From assembly GCF_020982545.1 (NCBI RefSeq), contig NZ_JAJKLK010000003.1:558001-622000 (forward strand): a DNA stretch of 64,000 bases, read 5' to 3'. Positions within the stretch are counted from its first letter, which is position 1, and each line of letters opens with the position of its first letter. Positions 35,167-46,534 of the stretch are shown here, in pieces. Origin of the DNA: Streptomyces sp. MNU76 (lineage in GTDB: Bacteria > Actinomycetota > Actinomycetes > Streptomycetales > Streptomycetaceae). The notes beneath the pieces were generated by a model. It was not told the origin of the DNA, did not search any database, and saw nothing but the letters and a program-made list of their open reading frames with translations. Made by a program: the position numbers and the translations under genes.

Positions 35167-35743
35167 TCAGTCAGCATGTACGCGCGGCGGCGTGCGCGGT
35201 CGTGTTCCGCCTCGCGCAGGACCTCCCGGGTGACAGGGACGACCTCGCCCTGGCCGAAGAGGAAGAAGCGGAGGAAGTCGGCGAAGGGGCTCGGCGGTCA
35301 GCGCGGTCGACCAGTCGGTGACGACCTGGCCCTCGGTGACGACGTGCCACAGGCCGGCGAGCCCAGGAGGGTGAGGACGAAGAGCTTGCCCTTCCAGAAC
35401 GTCAGCAGGCGTTCCGGCATCGCGATGGAGCCCACGCCCCGGGGACTCTCCTCCGCCACCCGCCGGTACACGGGAGGGCTCCCGCGAGGGTGACGACGAC
35501 CAGCACGATGGTCGCGATGGGGGAGAGCAGACCGGCCGCCGGCGCGGCGATGCCGGGCTGGTAACCGGGAGTGGAGACATAGTCGACGCCCGTCAGGCGC
35601 ATCACCCGCCACCAGGGCTGCCCCCGGCGCGCGGGCTCCGGCCGGGCGGGCGGTCCGGCGTGGCCGTCGCCCTTGCCCATGTCGGACAGACCCTCCAGCA
35701 TCCAGGTGTGCAGGCGCCGTTGAGGGCGTTCGGTGGCGGCCAT
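35167..35743 (-). pseudogene. APC amino acid permease relic with internal deletion
   Basis: From ATG 35743 ([19 protein letters not shown]) the N-terminus of an APC-family permease can be read through [20 protein letters not shown] and a first TM helix. Then a frameshift at a G run (35472-35474) leads to [20 protein letters not shown] and [12 protein letters not shown]. The sequence then jumps to what looks like the last 60 residues (FADFLRFFLFGQGEVVPVT), itself out of frame. Most of the roughly 600-residue protein is deleted. Not functional. Confidence 0.7.
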
Positions 35744-35871
35744 CGGCGTGCTCCCGGCGCATGGCTCCGTACGGGAAAAGCCATCACGCGGACGGCACCC
35801 CCAGCGTAAGCAGAGAGCGACGTCCGGGCCCATGGGAAGCGTGCTCCGAAGGCGTCGAAGGTCCGTCAAGA

Positions 35872-35927
35872 CCTTCGCGCCTTCGCGCCTTCGCGCCTTC
35901 GCGCCTCCGTGCCTCCGTGCCTTCGTG
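35872..35927. repeat. 8-bp tandem repeat, seven copies
   Basis: CCTTCGCG is repeated four times exactly, followed by three variants (CCTCCGTG twice, CCTTCGTG). It lies between the permease relic and the 3' end of the DUF4097 gene. Confidence 0.9.
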
Positions 35928-35947
35928 CCGCCCTCAGCCGGTGCTGC

Positions 35948-36613
35948 TCAGAGGCTGCGGGCGGTGATGTCGCCCTGCATCGTGGTGGCGCGGATGTCGA
36001 GCTCGGCGGTGCCGTCGTTGCGGAGGGCGTTGCTGACGCGGCCGTACTCGGTGCCGGCGTCCAGGGCGGCCGAGACGTCGGCGGGGGCGCCGACCGTGAT
36101 GTCCCCGGACTGGGTGAGCAGCACGACCTTGCCGCGCACGGCCTCGGCGATCAGGATGGAGCCCCGCTGCGTGCTGATGTCCGCGGGGCCGCCCAGCCGG
36201 CCGACCTCGACGTCGCCGTCGATCGCGGTGAGGCAGAGGCTCGCGACCTCGTCGACCTTGATCCGGCGGTACGCGCCCGTGAAGGCGACGTCACCGAGGC
36301 GTCCCTCGGTCCGCAACTCGGCGCTCTCGGACCTGGCCTCGACGTGCGAGCCGACGGGCAGGTGGACGGTGGCATCCAGGGCCCCTGAGAAGCCGACCAG
36401 CTTGCTGTCGGGGGCAGCGGTGATGACGTGCAGGACACCGTCGGCGTACGAGACGGTGGTGCGCTCGGCGGTCTTGACGTCGCGCCCCTTGGACGGGTCG
36501 GCGGGCAGGACCTCGACGGTGGTGCCGCCGCCGTCGGTGGCGACGAACCGCACGCGCCCGGCAGGGATGTCCAGGACGGCGGAGATGGGGGCGGGGGTCT
36601 CGAACTTCTGCAT
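35948..36613 (-). CDS. DUF4097 family beta-strand repeat protein
   Basis: A 221-residue soluble protein built of short repeating beta strands (VDEVASLCLTAIDGDVEVG, ADISTQRGSILIAEA, VVLLTQSGDITVGAPADV), the DUF4097 / putative adhesin right-handed beta-solenoid pattern. Function in bacteria is unknown. Start ATG 36613 (MQKFETPAP) has aggag at proper spacing; the ATG immediately upstream at 36616 is the alternative. Two inverted repeats lie upstream and probably bind a regulator not encoded here. Confidence 0.8.
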   Translation of the reverse strand: MQKFETPAPISAVLDIPAGRVRFVATDGGGTTVEVLPADPSKGRDVKTAERTTVSYADGVLHVITAAPDSKLVGFSGALDATVHLPVGSHVEARSESAELRTEGRLGDVAFTGAYRRIKVDEVASLCLTAIDGDVEVGRLGGPADISTQRGSILIAEAVRGKVVLLTQSGDITVGAPADVSAALDAGTEYGRVSNALRNDGTAELDIRATTMQGDITARSL

Positions 36614-36653
36614 CATGCTCTCCTGTGAATCGAAGTTTCCGATGAAGGAAAAG

Positions 36654-36691
36654 CTACGTTGCGTTCGTAGATCTAGCAACATAGTTGTTGC
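36654..36691. promoter_or_regulatory. Two dyad symmetries upstream of the DUF4097 gene
   Basis: CTACG-N7-CGTAG at 36654-36670 and GCAACA-TAGT-TGTTGC at 36676-36691, both perfect, lie 40-80 bp upstream of the DUF4097 start. They are candidate operator sites for one or two regulators. The GTTGC core of the second recurs nearby (36730-36780) as GTTGCA/TGCAAC. Confidence 0.5.
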
Positions 36692-36978
36692 GACATGACG
36701 CTCTCATTGCAGGTGAAGCTGGTGATTTCGTTGCAGTGGGCTTCGTGCTAAATGCAACGACGGCCGCAGAGGCATTGCAATGAGATGCATGTGAACGCTG
36801 CACTCGCTCACGACGCGCGAGAGCGCCGAACAGATCTGGCGCGGACCGGGCCGTATGGGTTCCGTCAAAGCCGGCGACCTGCCCGTAAGGGACCCGTCAA
36901 CGGGCGGACTCTGCGGCCGAAGAGGGGCTTTCCTCTTAGTCGTCCGATCCTGTTCCTACCCTCTCCTAGGAGTTCGCG
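36692..36978 (+). other. kdp operon leader region
   Basis: Non-coding stretch upstream of the kdp genes, expected to hold their promoter. Visible structure: CCCGT-CA-ACGGG at 36893-36904, AAGAGG-N6-CCTCTT at 36920-36937, and the heptamer CCGTCAA twice (near 36862 and 36894). No known riboswitch fold was recognised. Confidence 0.4.
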
Positions 36979-37062
36979 ATGGCCGATGTGGCCTTCGTCG
37001 TCGTCACGGTCGCGGTGTTCGCGCTGGTGGCTCTGGTGGCCAAGGGGGTGACCCGGCTGTGA
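36979..37062 (+). CDS. Single-TM micropeptide at the head of the kdp operon
   Basis: 27 residues ([20 protein letters not shown] then AKGVTRL): one transmembrane helix with a short basic tail. ATG 36979 has aggag 8 bases upstream, and the stop TGA overlaps the GTG start of kdpF (GTGA), so translation is coupled. It resembles KdpF in size and topology and may be a second small subunit or a stabiliser; it is not a described subunit as far as I can tell. Confidence 0.65.
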   Translation: MADVAFVVVTVAVFALVALVAKGVTRL

Positions 37063-37148
37063 GCGTCGAGCATGCCGTCGGCCTGATCGTGGCCGTCTCC
37101 CTGCTGGGCTATCTCGTCCTCGCCCTGATCTTCCCGGAGAGGTTCTGA
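37059..37148 (+). CDS. kdpF: KdpF, small subunit of the K+-transporting ATPase
   Basis: 29 residues, a single transmembrane helix ([20 protein letters not shown]) followed by PERF, the typical KdpF ending (P-E-R-F/L). KdpF stabilises the KdpABC complex. GTG 37059 overlaps the preceding micropeptide stop; kdpA starts 3 bp after. Confidence 0.88.
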   Translation: MSVEHAVGLIVAVSLLGYLVLALIFPERF

Positions 37149-37150
37149 CA

Positions 37151-38856
37151 GTGACATCAGCTGCTGCCGCAGCGGGGGGCATGGGGCCTGTACTCGCGGG
37201 CGTCCTCCAGTTGCTCGCCCTGATCGGCGCGCTGGCTCTCGCCCACATCCCCCTCGGCACCTACATGGCCAGGGTCTACTCCTCCGACCGACACTGGCGC
37301 GTCGAGAAGTGGATCTACCGGTGCATCGGTGCCGACCCCGACACCGAGATGCGCTGGCCAGCGTATCTGCGCGGAGTCCTGGCCTTCTCCGTGGTCGGTG
37401 TGCTCTTCCTCTATCTGCTCCAGCGGATCCAGGGCGTCCTGCCCGGCTCGCTCGGCTTCGCCTCGGTCGACCCGGCGCAGTCGTTCAACACGGCCGTGTC
37501 GTTCGTGACCAACACCAACTGGCAGTCGTACTACGGCGAACAGACCATGGGACATGTGGTCCAGGTCGCCGGGCTGGCGGTGCAGAACTTCGTCTCCGCG
37601 GCCGTCGGCATCGCGGTGGCCGTCGCTCTCGTACGCGGGTTCTCACGGTCCCGGACCGGTGAACTGGGCAACTTCTGGACGGACATGGTGCGCGGCACCG
37701 TCCGGGTCCTGGTGCCGCTGTCCGTGGTCGCCGCGATCGTGCTGGTGGCGTGCGGGGCGATCCAGAACTTCTCCGGCATCCACGAGGTCGGCCAGTTCTT
37801 CCATGGGCACAGCATGGGCGGCTCCCAGCAGTGGAAAGGCGGCGCGGTCGCCTCGACGGAGGCCATCAAGGAGATCGGCACGAACGGCGGCGGCATCTTC
37901 AACGCCAACTCCGCCCACCCGTTCGAGAATCCGACGCCGTTCACCAACCTCTTCGAGATCTTCCTGCTGCTCGTCATCCCGTTCTCCCTGACCCGCACCT
38001 TCGGTGTGATGGTCGGCAGCGTGCGGCAGGGGTACGCGATCCTCGCCACCATGGCCACCATCTGGGTCGGCTTCGTCGCCCTCATGATGTGGACCGAGTT
38101 CGCCCACCACGGCCCCGCGTTGCAGATCGCGGGCGGGGCGATGGAGGGCAAGGAGCAGCGCTTCGGGGTCGGCGCCTCGTCGATCTTCGCCGTGTCGACG
38201 ACGCTGACCTCGACCGGCGCGGTGGACTCCTTCCACTCCTCCTTCACCGGACTCGGCGGCGGCCTCACCCTGCTCGGCATGCAGTTGGGCGAGATCGCGC
38301 CCGGCGGCACCGGCTCCGGCCTCTACGGCATGCTGATCATGGCGATCATCGCGGTGTTCATCGCCGGGCTGATGGTCGGCCGCACCCCCGAGTACCTGGG
38401 CAAGAAGATCGGCACCCGCGAGATCAAGTTCGCCGCCTGCTACATCCTCATCACACCGGCCCTGGTGCTGGTCCTCACCGCCGTCTCCATGGCCCTGCCG
38501 ACCCCGCCGAACTCCATGCTGAACCCCGGAGCGCACGGCTTCTCCGAGGTGCTGTACGCCTTCACGTCCGCCGCCAACAACAACGGCTCGGCCTTCGCCG
38601 GGTTGAACGCCAACACCGACTGGTACAACACCATGACCGGACTCGCGATGCTGCTCGGCCGTTTCCTGCCGATGGTGTTCGTGCTCGCGCTGGCCGGGTC
38701 CCTCGGCGAGCAGCGGCCGGTCCCGGCCACGGCGGGCACGCTGCGCACCGAGAAGCCGCTGTTCACCGGTCTGTTGGTGGGCGCGATCCTGATCATCACC
38801 GGTCTGACCTACTTCCCGGCCCTCGCGCTCGGGCCGCTGGCCGAGGGGCTGGCGTC

Positions 38857-38860
<4 letters not shown>
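37151..38860 (+). CDS. kdpA: KdpA, K+-binding and translocating subunit
   Basis: 569 residues, about ten transmembrane helices. The four pore-loop selectivity segments are visible: TNTNWQS near 118, TNGGG near 247, TSTGAVD near 354, and ANNNGSAF near 476. Together they form the high-affinity K+ filter of this channel-like subunit. GTG 37151 start; the stop overlaps the kdpB start (ATGA). Expressed as part of kdpFABC under K+ limitation. Confidence 0.95.
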
Positions 38861-40998
<2,138 letters not shown>

Positions 40999-41003
40999 AG
41001 GAC

Positions 41004-41636
41004 ATGAACAACTCCTTTGCGAACACTGCCCGGTTGCTGATCGCGGGCCTGCGGGCACTGCTCGTGCTGACCGTGCTCACCGGCATCGTCTATCCGCTGG
41101 CCGTCACAGGTGTGGCGCAGGCGCTCTTCCCCACCAAGGCGAACGGCTCCGAGGTGACGTACGACGGCAAGGTCGTCGGGTCTTCACTGATAGGCCAACA
41201 GGGATACAGCCTGGACTACTTCCAGCCCCGCCCGGCGAACGGACTGGGTGAGAACTCGCTCAACACCCGCTACAAGCTGATCCTGTCCGGCGCCACCAAC
41301 CTGTCCGCGGACAACAAGGACCTCATCAAGCAGGTCGAGGACGCCAAGGCGAAGGTAGTCAAGGACAACTCGGTGCCCGGCTACACCGTCAGGCCGTCCG
41401 AGGTCCCCGCGGACGCGGTCACCTCCTCCGGCTCCGGTCTCGACCCGGACATCTCCCCGGCCTACGCCGATCTCCAGGTCCACCGCGTCGCCGAGCGGAA
41501 CAGCCTGACCGTCGCCCAGGTGCGGAGGCTGGTCGACGAGCACACCCAGGGCCGCACCCTCGGCTTCATCGGCGAGCCCCGGGTCAACGTCCTCGAACTC
41601 AACATCGCGCTCAAACACCTCGCGGCGGACAAGTGA
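41004..41636 (+). CDS. kdpC: KdpC, K+-transporting ATPase subunit C
   Basis: 210 residues: an N-terminal transmembrane helix (LLVLTVLTGIVYPLAVTGVA) and an extracytoplasmic domain with GSSLIGQ, FQPRPA and the C-terminal NVLELNIAL motif. KdpC holds the complex together and raises nucleotide affinity. ATG 41004 (MNNSFAN) is the family-like start; GTG 40995 overlapping the kdpB stop is the alternative. No kdpD or kdpE follows. Confidence 0.93.
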   Translation: MNNSFANTARLLIAGLRALLVLTVLTGIVYPLAVTGVAQALFPTKANGSEVTYDGKVVGSSLIGQQGYSLDYFQPRPANGLGENSLNTRYKLILSGATNLSADNKDLIKQVEDAKAKVVKDNSVPGYTVRPSEVPADAVTSSGSGLDPDISPAYADLQVHRVAERNSLTVAQVRRLVDEHTQGRTLGFIGEPRVNVLELNIALKHLAADK

Positions 41637-41703
41637 TCGCCCCGACGCGACGCAGGTGGGTCGGCGGTCATGCGCCTCACCCTCACATCCCGCCCGAACC
41701 AGA

Positions 41704-41741
41704 CAGCGCCCGGGGAGGAGAGATCTCCATCCCGGGCGCTG
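41704..41741 (+). terminator. Hairpin after kdpC
   Basis: CAGCGCCCGGG at 41704-41714 pairs perfectly with CCCGGGCGCTG at 41731-41741, and an inner GGAGA/TCTCC stem lies in the loop. About 70 bp downstream of kdpC. Confidence 0.8.
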
Positions 41742-41995
41742 CCCCGGCTTCCGTCCCGGCTCAGGCCGAAGCCGCCCGTCAGGGGTGACGGCGTCGCCGC
41801 GGACGTCGAGGTGGACCTGGTGAACCTGGTCGACCTTCTGCATGCACTCGATCAGGACCCCGCCGAGATACAGGCGATCCCGCGCCTCACGACATCACCA
41901 CGTGAGACATCCTCACAACTCCCTGCACCGAGAAGTTGATTTGCAGTAACGGAAGTTGATGGCGTGTCAGGCGAGAAGGGGGGTAACCGCGAAAC

Positions 41996-42007
41996 GGAAT
42001 CGCTTCC
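41996..42007 (+). promoter_or_regulatory. Candidate LacI-family operator
   Basis: GGAATCGCTTCC has a central CG and GGAA/TTCC arms, the layout of LacI/GalR-family sites (GGAAnCGnTTCC). It lies 42 bp upstream of the levansucrase start. No lacI-type gene is in the window. Confidence 0.45.
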
Positions 42008-42048
42008 AGTGCGGTTCCATTCGATCACCCGCTTCGGAAGGACGACGC

Positions 42049-43383
42049 ATGCGCAGATCACGCAGAGTGCTGATCCGGCTGGCCACGGGCTTGATGGCCC
42101 TCGCGGTGCTGGGAGGTGTGGCGACGCCGGCTTCCGCGGACGGGCCGGCCTCGTCGCAGACGGGAACGCGGCAGTACAGCGCGGACGACGACTACTTCGC
42201 CGTCTGGTCCCGCGCGGACGCATTGAAGCTCCGGCAGGACAAGACCAACACCGCCCCCCGCGTGTCGCCGGACTTCCCGGTGATGACCGACAAGGTGTGG
42301 GTGTGGGACACCTGGCCGCTCACCAAGCTCAACACCCGGACCGCCACCTATAAGGGCTGGCACGTCATCTTCTCGCTGACGGCTCCGCGCTCGGTGCCGT
42401 TCGGTGACCGGCACTGGTACGCGAAGATCGGCTACTTCTACTCGCGTGACGCCAAGAGCTGGAAGTACGGCGGTGATCTGTTCCAGCCCGGCACCTCGTT
42501 CGGCTCACGTGAGTGGGCCGGCTCGACGGCGCTCGTCGGCGACAAGGTGTACTCCTTCTACACCGCTTCCGGGCGCGACAACGGCGGTGTCGACCCCAAC
42601 GACGCACTGCAGCGTCTGGCGCAGGCGACCGGCAAGATCCACGCGGACAGGAAGCGCGTGTGGTTCAGCGGCTTCCAGGACCACCGCGTCATCGCCGAGG
42701 CCGACGGCAAGCTGTACCAGACCTTGCAACAGTCCCAGGCGGGCCCGATCATCTACGCCTTCCGTGACCCGTTCGTCTTCCGGGACCCCCGGGACCGCAA
42801 GATCCACCTCCTGTTCGAGGGCAACACCGCCGGTGTCGCCGGCACGTACCGGTGCACCGAGCGCGACATAGGTGACGTCCCGGCCGGCCACGAGGTGCCG
42901 GAGGACGCGAAGTACTACACGGGCAACATCGGTCTGGCAACGGCTGACAGCGGAAGCATGGACAACTGGCGGCTGCGACCCCCGCTGCTCTCGGCCAACT
43001 GCGTGAACCAGCAGACCGAACGACCCCACCTCGTCATCCGCAACGGCAAGTACTACCTGTTCACCATCAGCCACAAGTTCACGTTCGCGCCGGGGCTGAG
43101 CGGCTGGGACGGCCTCTACGGCTTCGTCGGATCGTCCCTGCGCAGCGACTACAGGCCGCTCAACGGCAGCGCACTGGTCCTGGGCAACCCGGAGGACGCC
43201 CCGACGCAGCAGTACTCGCACTACGTGATGCCCAACGGGCTGGTGGAGAGCTTCATCGACACGGTTCCGACCGCCGACGGCGGGACCCGCTTCGGCGGCA
43301 CCCTGGCCCGCACCCTCCTGGTGTCCCTGAAGGGCGACAAGACCAAACTCATCGCGCAGTTGGACTACGGCTTCATCCCGTGA
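42049..43383 (+). CDS. Secreted GH68 fructosyltransferase (levansucrase type)
   Basis: 444 residues of glycoside hydrolase family 68, which splits sucrose and builds levan or fructo-oligosaccharides. A signal peptide (VLIRLATGLMALAVLGGVAT, cleaved near ASA) predicts secretion. The three catalytic carboxylates are visible: nucleophile Asp in VWDTWP near residue 86, stabiliser Asp in FRDP near 244, and acid/base Glu in TERPH near 327. Start ATG 42049 follows ggaagg. Probably monocistronic and sugar-regulated, with no sucrose transporter or levanase beside it. Could act as an inulosucrase or beta-fructofuranosidase. Confidence 0.9.
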   Translation: MRRSRRVLIRLATGLMALAVLGGVATPASADGPASSQTGTRQYSADDDYFAVWSRADALKLRQDKTNTAPRVSPDFPVMTDKVWVWDTWPLTKLNTRTATYKGWHVIFSLTAPRSVPFGDRHWYAKIGYFYSRDAKSWKYGGDLFQPGTSFGSREWAGSTALVGDKVYSFYTASGRDNGGVDPNDALQRLAQATGKIHADRKRVWFSGFQDHRVIAEADGKLYQTLQQSQAGPIIYAFRDPFVFRDPRDRKIHLLFEGNTAGVAGTYRCTERDIGDVPAGHEVPEDAKYYTGNIGLATADSGSMDNWRLRPPLLSANCVNQQTERPHLVIRNGKYYLFTISHKFTFAPGLSGWDGLYGFVGSSLRSDYRPLNGSALVLGNPEDAPTQQYSHYVMPNGLVESFIDTVPTADGGTRFGGTLARTLLVSLKGDKTKLIAQLDYGFIP

Positions 43384-43531
43384 CCCACCCATAGTCGGGC
43401 AACCCGCCGCGGTCGGCCACGCCGTACATCGCCCCGCGGCGGGTGTGTCAATGCGACGGGTCCGGCGGTGGTCGGTGGTGACGCCGAGGAGCCGGCTCGC
43501 ACCCGACATGCGGGGATCGGACGGCGGCACC

Positions 43532-43586
43532 GGAAGCGGTCGTGGGTGACAAGGCGTCAGGTGCCTTGTCACCCACGACCGCTTCC
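43532..43586. terminator. Perfect 24-bp-stem bidirectional terminator
   Basis: Arms 43532-43555 and 43563-43586 are exact reverse complements (24 bp, 7-base loop). It separates the convergent levansucrase and substrate-binding-protein genes. Confidence 0.88.
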
Positions 43587-43658
43587 CCCGTTCTCTCACC
43601 GGCCCCACACCGCGCGGACGGTCACTTCGCGGGTTCCGGGCAGCGCGTCACACCTGCG

Positions 43659-45335
43659 TCACTTGGTCGACCCGAGTTGCTGCGCCCAGGGGGAGTACCA
43701 GTTCACGAAGGAGGCCGGCGGCCCCGTCACACTGTCGCTCAGGTACAGGACGTTGGCCACGTCCACCACGGGTATCCAGGGCAGCCGGTCGAACAGCCGC
43801 TCGTCGGCCTGGCCGAGCAGTGCCTCGCGCCTGCCGGTGTTCCCTTCCGCGGCAGCCCGCCGGATCAGCTCGCTCGCCGCGCTGTCCGTGAACTGCGAGT
43901 AGTTCGACGAGTCCTCCGGACTGCCCCACACCGAGTACAGCGCCTGCGGGTCGGCGACGGGGAGGCTCCACTGCGAGCCGAAGGCGTCGGCACCGGTGCT
44001 CTTCCAGCCCTTCGGACCGGAGAACAGGTCGTAGAACTGCCCGAGGGCCACGGGCTTGTAGGTCGTGTCGAGGCCGATCTTCTGCCCTGCCTCGGCGAGG
44101 GCCTGCAGGGTCTGGGTGAGGGTGTCGCTGATGGCGGGAGCTCCGGCGAGGACGATCTTCTCCTTGGGGGACCCCGCTTCCTTCACGAGCTTCTTGGCCT
44201 GGGCGATCTCGTCGGGGCTGCCTCCGGTGCCCTCGCTCCTGGTCGCTTCGACCGGCCCGTACACGTCGGCGGGGAGCAGGCTGCGGGAGGCGACCGCGCC
44301 GCCGCCGAAGGCGGTACGGGCGACCGCCGTCCGGTTCAGTGCCAGGAACAGGGCCTTGCGGATGCGCGGGTCCTGCAGCGGGCCGGTCTTCGCCGTGGGG
44401 ACCAGGTAGAACGAGAGCAAGGACTTGCCGTAGTACACCTTGCCGTGGCTGCCGAGCGTGCTGAGGGCGGAGGTCGGGGGCTGGTACATGCCCTGGATCG
44501 CGCCGCCGGTGAGCGCCCGGGTCTGTGAGCTGTCGCCCTGCAGGAAGCTGAACTTCACCTGACGGGTCTTGGCCGTGACGCCGCGCCAGTACTTCTCGTT
44601 GCGCTCCAGCGTCAGCGCGGAGCCCGTCTTCCAGGACTTGAACGTGTACGGCCCGGAGCACATCGGCGGAACGGTCGGCTTCCCGTAGTCGGGATGGGCC
44701 TTGGAGTACCGAGCCTGGACCACGGAGCCGGCGAACGTCGCCATCATCTTCTGGAAGAGGAGATCGGGGTGCTTCAGATCGACGGTGACCTCGCGCGGCC
44801 CGGTCGCCCTGACGGCGGTGACGGCCTTGAAGTAATGGTCGTAGCGGGGTGCCTGCTGGGCTGGCGGGTGCCAGGCACGGGTCAGGCTGAAGGCGGCGTC
44901 GGCGCCCGTGACCGGTTGCCCGTCCCAGAAGCGGGCCTTGGCGTCGATCGCGTACACGAGCCGCTTTCCGCCGTTCTCGACCTTCAGTGACGCGAGGCCG
45001 TCACTGATCGAGAAGTCGGGGTTCAGCGTCTGCAGGCTCTCGCACATGTTGGCGAGGACGTCGTTGACCCCGTAGTTGTCCGCCTGCTGGGGGTCCAGCG
45101 TGGTGGGCTCGAGGATGAGGTTCCAGTTCACGCTGTCGAGGTTGCCGGTGGCCTGGGGGGTAGTGGTGGCCCAGTCCTTGACGGCGGGCGCTTTCTTCCC
45201 GGCGGGAGCGGGCCCGCCGCCGCAGGCGGTGGCGAGGGCGAGGCAGGCCGTCACAGCCGTGACCTGAACGGTCCGCCACCGCCGTGACGGTGTGCGTGGG
45301 CGGGCACGGAGAGAGGGAGGGAACGACAGCGACAT
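43659..45335 (-). CDS. ABC transporter substrate-binding lipoprotein, family 5
   Basis: 558-residue solute-binding protein of the oligopeptide/nickel class (SBP_bac_5). The signal ends in lipobox ATAC (Cys about 38). The mature protein carries LILEPTTLDPQQADNYGVND, WDGQPVTGADAAFSL, and GPYTFKSWKTGSALTLERNE, all family landmarks. Start ATG 45335 follows gaaggg. It lies 290 bp downstream of the four transporter genes on the same strand, probably with its own promoter, and should feed the DppBCDF-like complex. Ligand unknown. Confidence 0.88.
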   Translation of the reverse strand: MSLSFPPSLRARPRTPSRRWRTVQVTAVTACLALATACGGGPAPAGKKAPAVKDWATTTPQATGNLDSVNWNLILEPTTLDPQQADNYGVNDVLANMCESLQTLNPDFSISDGLASLKVENGGKRLVYAIDAKARFWDGQPVTGADAAFSLTRAWHPPAQQAPRYDHYFKAVTAVRATGPREVTVDLKHPDLLFQKMMATFAGSVVQARYSKAHPDYGKPTVPPMCSGPYTFKSWKTGSALTLERNEKYWRGVTAKTRQVKFSFLQGDSSQTRALTGGAIQGMYQPPTSALSTLGSHGKVYYGKSLLSFYLVPTAKTGPLQDPRIRKALFLALNRTAVARTAFGGGAVASRSLLPADVYGPVEATRSEGTGGSPDEIAQAKKLVKEAGSPKEKIVLAGAPAISDTLTQTLQALAEAGQKIGLDTTYKPVALGQFYDLFSGPKGWKSTGADAFGSQWSLPVADPQALYSVWGSPEDSSNYSQFTDSAASELIRRAAAEGNTGRREALLGQADERLFDRLPWIPVVDVANVLYLSDSVTGPPASFVNWYSPWAQQLGSTK

Positions 45336-45625
45336 GGAAGATCCCTTCGAGGAGGTCGGACCGGCGATGGGGGGGCGGGTTCGCCGGCCCGGATGTGGTC
45401 GCCGAGGCGTCATATTCAGCCACCCCGCGTTCATGGTCACGGGTGACGAACGGGGCGATTCTGCGGTGTGGAAGATGTGTCCGGAGGAAGAGGGGCGGTG
45501 GCGTCCGCGAAGGCACGCCCGGCGCGGCGACGGACATCGCCGGAACCGTACGGGACACGACAGCGGAGCGTGCGAGGACGCCGGGGCGTCGGCGGAGGGC
45601 GGGTCGACGGTCGGGCCTGGTGGCG

Positions 45626-46534
45626 TCAGACCGGCATCGCGGGGCTGTCGTCAGTGGGGCGGCGGGTGGGCTTCCAGCCCGGCCGGGGAACGGAGTCGCG
45701 CAGGAGGCGGGTGTAGGGGTGTTCCGGGTGGTCCAGAACCTCCTCGGCACGCCCCTGCTCCACCACGCGGCCGGATCGCATGACCAGCACGTCGTCGGCC
45801 ACCTGCCGCACGACCGCCAGATCGTGGGTCACGAACAGATAGCTGACGTCCGTCTCCTCCTGGACGTCTGCCAGCAGGTTGAGGACCTGCGCCTGGACGA
45901 GCACGTCGAGCGCGGCGACGGCCTCGTCCAGGACGATCGCGCGGGGGTTCGTGGCGAGGGCTCGGGCGATGCACACGCGCTGCCGCTGGCCGCCCGACAG
46001 TTCGCGGGGCAGGGCGTCGAGCAGGGTGGGGCTCAGCCGTACCAGGTCGAACAGCTCGGCCGTGCGGGCTCTGGTGTCCGGGCGGCCGAGGTCGAAGTGG
46101 AGGCGCAGGACCTCGTCGACGGCGGCGCCCACGCTCTGCCGGGGATCGAGGGAGCGGTAGGGGTTCTGGAAGACCATCTGGATCACCCGGGCGTGGGCCC
46201 GCCGGTCGCGGGTCCGCAGCCGCCGGGGCCGCGTCTTGCCGAAGAACTCGACGGACCCGCTCGTCGGTGTCTCGATCCCCATGATCATTCTGGCCAGGGT
46301 GGTCTTGCCGGAGCCCGACTCACCGACGACGGCGAGCGTCGAACCGGCCGGCAGGGCGAAGGAGACGCCGTCCACCGCCACGACCGGGGCTCCGCCCTTC
46401 AGCAGCCCACGGGGCTGGAAGGTCTTGTGAAGATCCCGAACCCGTACGACGGGAGCGGTCGCGTCCCCCGGGTCGGCGACCGACCCCGGACGTCCTGGTG
46501 CTTCAGGTGACTGCTGTGACTCCTGGCTGATCAC
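45626..46534 (-). CDS. Oligopeptide-type ABC transporter ATPase (DppF/OppF-like)
   Basis: 302 residues. Walker A GESGSGKT is near residue 72, the Q-loop QNPYRSLDP near 126, the signature LSGGQRQR near 180, and Walker B IVLDEAVAALD (Ala in place of the usual Pro-Thr/Ser) near 202, followed by VTHDLAVV. The C-terminal HPEHPYTRLLRDSVP segment is typical of DppF/OppF. GTG 46534 overlaps the upstream ATPase stop (GTGA). Energises uptake together with the gene at 46531. Confidence 0.9.
   Translation of the reverse strand: MISQESQQSPEAPGRPGSVADPGDATAPVVRVRDLHKTFQPRGLLKGGAPVVAVDGVSFALPAGSTLAVVGESGSGKTTLARMIMGIETPTSGSVEFFGKTRPRRLRTRDRRAHARVIQMVFQNPYRSLDPRQSVGAAVDEVLRLHFDLGRPDTRARTAELFDLVRLSPTLLDALPRELSGGQRQRVCIARALATNPRAIVLDEAVAALDVLVQAQVLNLLADVQEETDVSYLFVTHDLAVVRQVADDVLVMRSGRVVEQGRAEEVLDHPEHPYTRLLRDSVPRPGWKPTRRPTDDSPAMPV

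Larger units (their letters stand above)
41637..42048. other. Intergenic region between kdpC and the levansucrase gene
   Basis: Holds the kdp terminator and the levansucrase promoter region. A protein-like run, VDLVNLVDLLHALDQDPAEI (about 41810-41870), has no start or recognised family and may be a relic. GAAGTTGAT occurs twice, 20 bp apart (41932-41940 and 41952-41960), before the candidate LacI-type operator. Confidence 0.4.

Noticed and set aside
36692..36978. Riboswitch in the kdp leader
   Set aside because: Short hairpins are present, but no conserved core of a known K+- or c-di-AMP-responsive RNA could be recognised by eye.
45421..45460. GTCAC-GG-GTGAC (45436-45447) as an operator of the binding-protein gene
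   Set aside because: A 12-bp near-symmetric sequence is plausible in GC-rich DNA by chance, and its flanking arms are not symmetric; evidence too weak to list.
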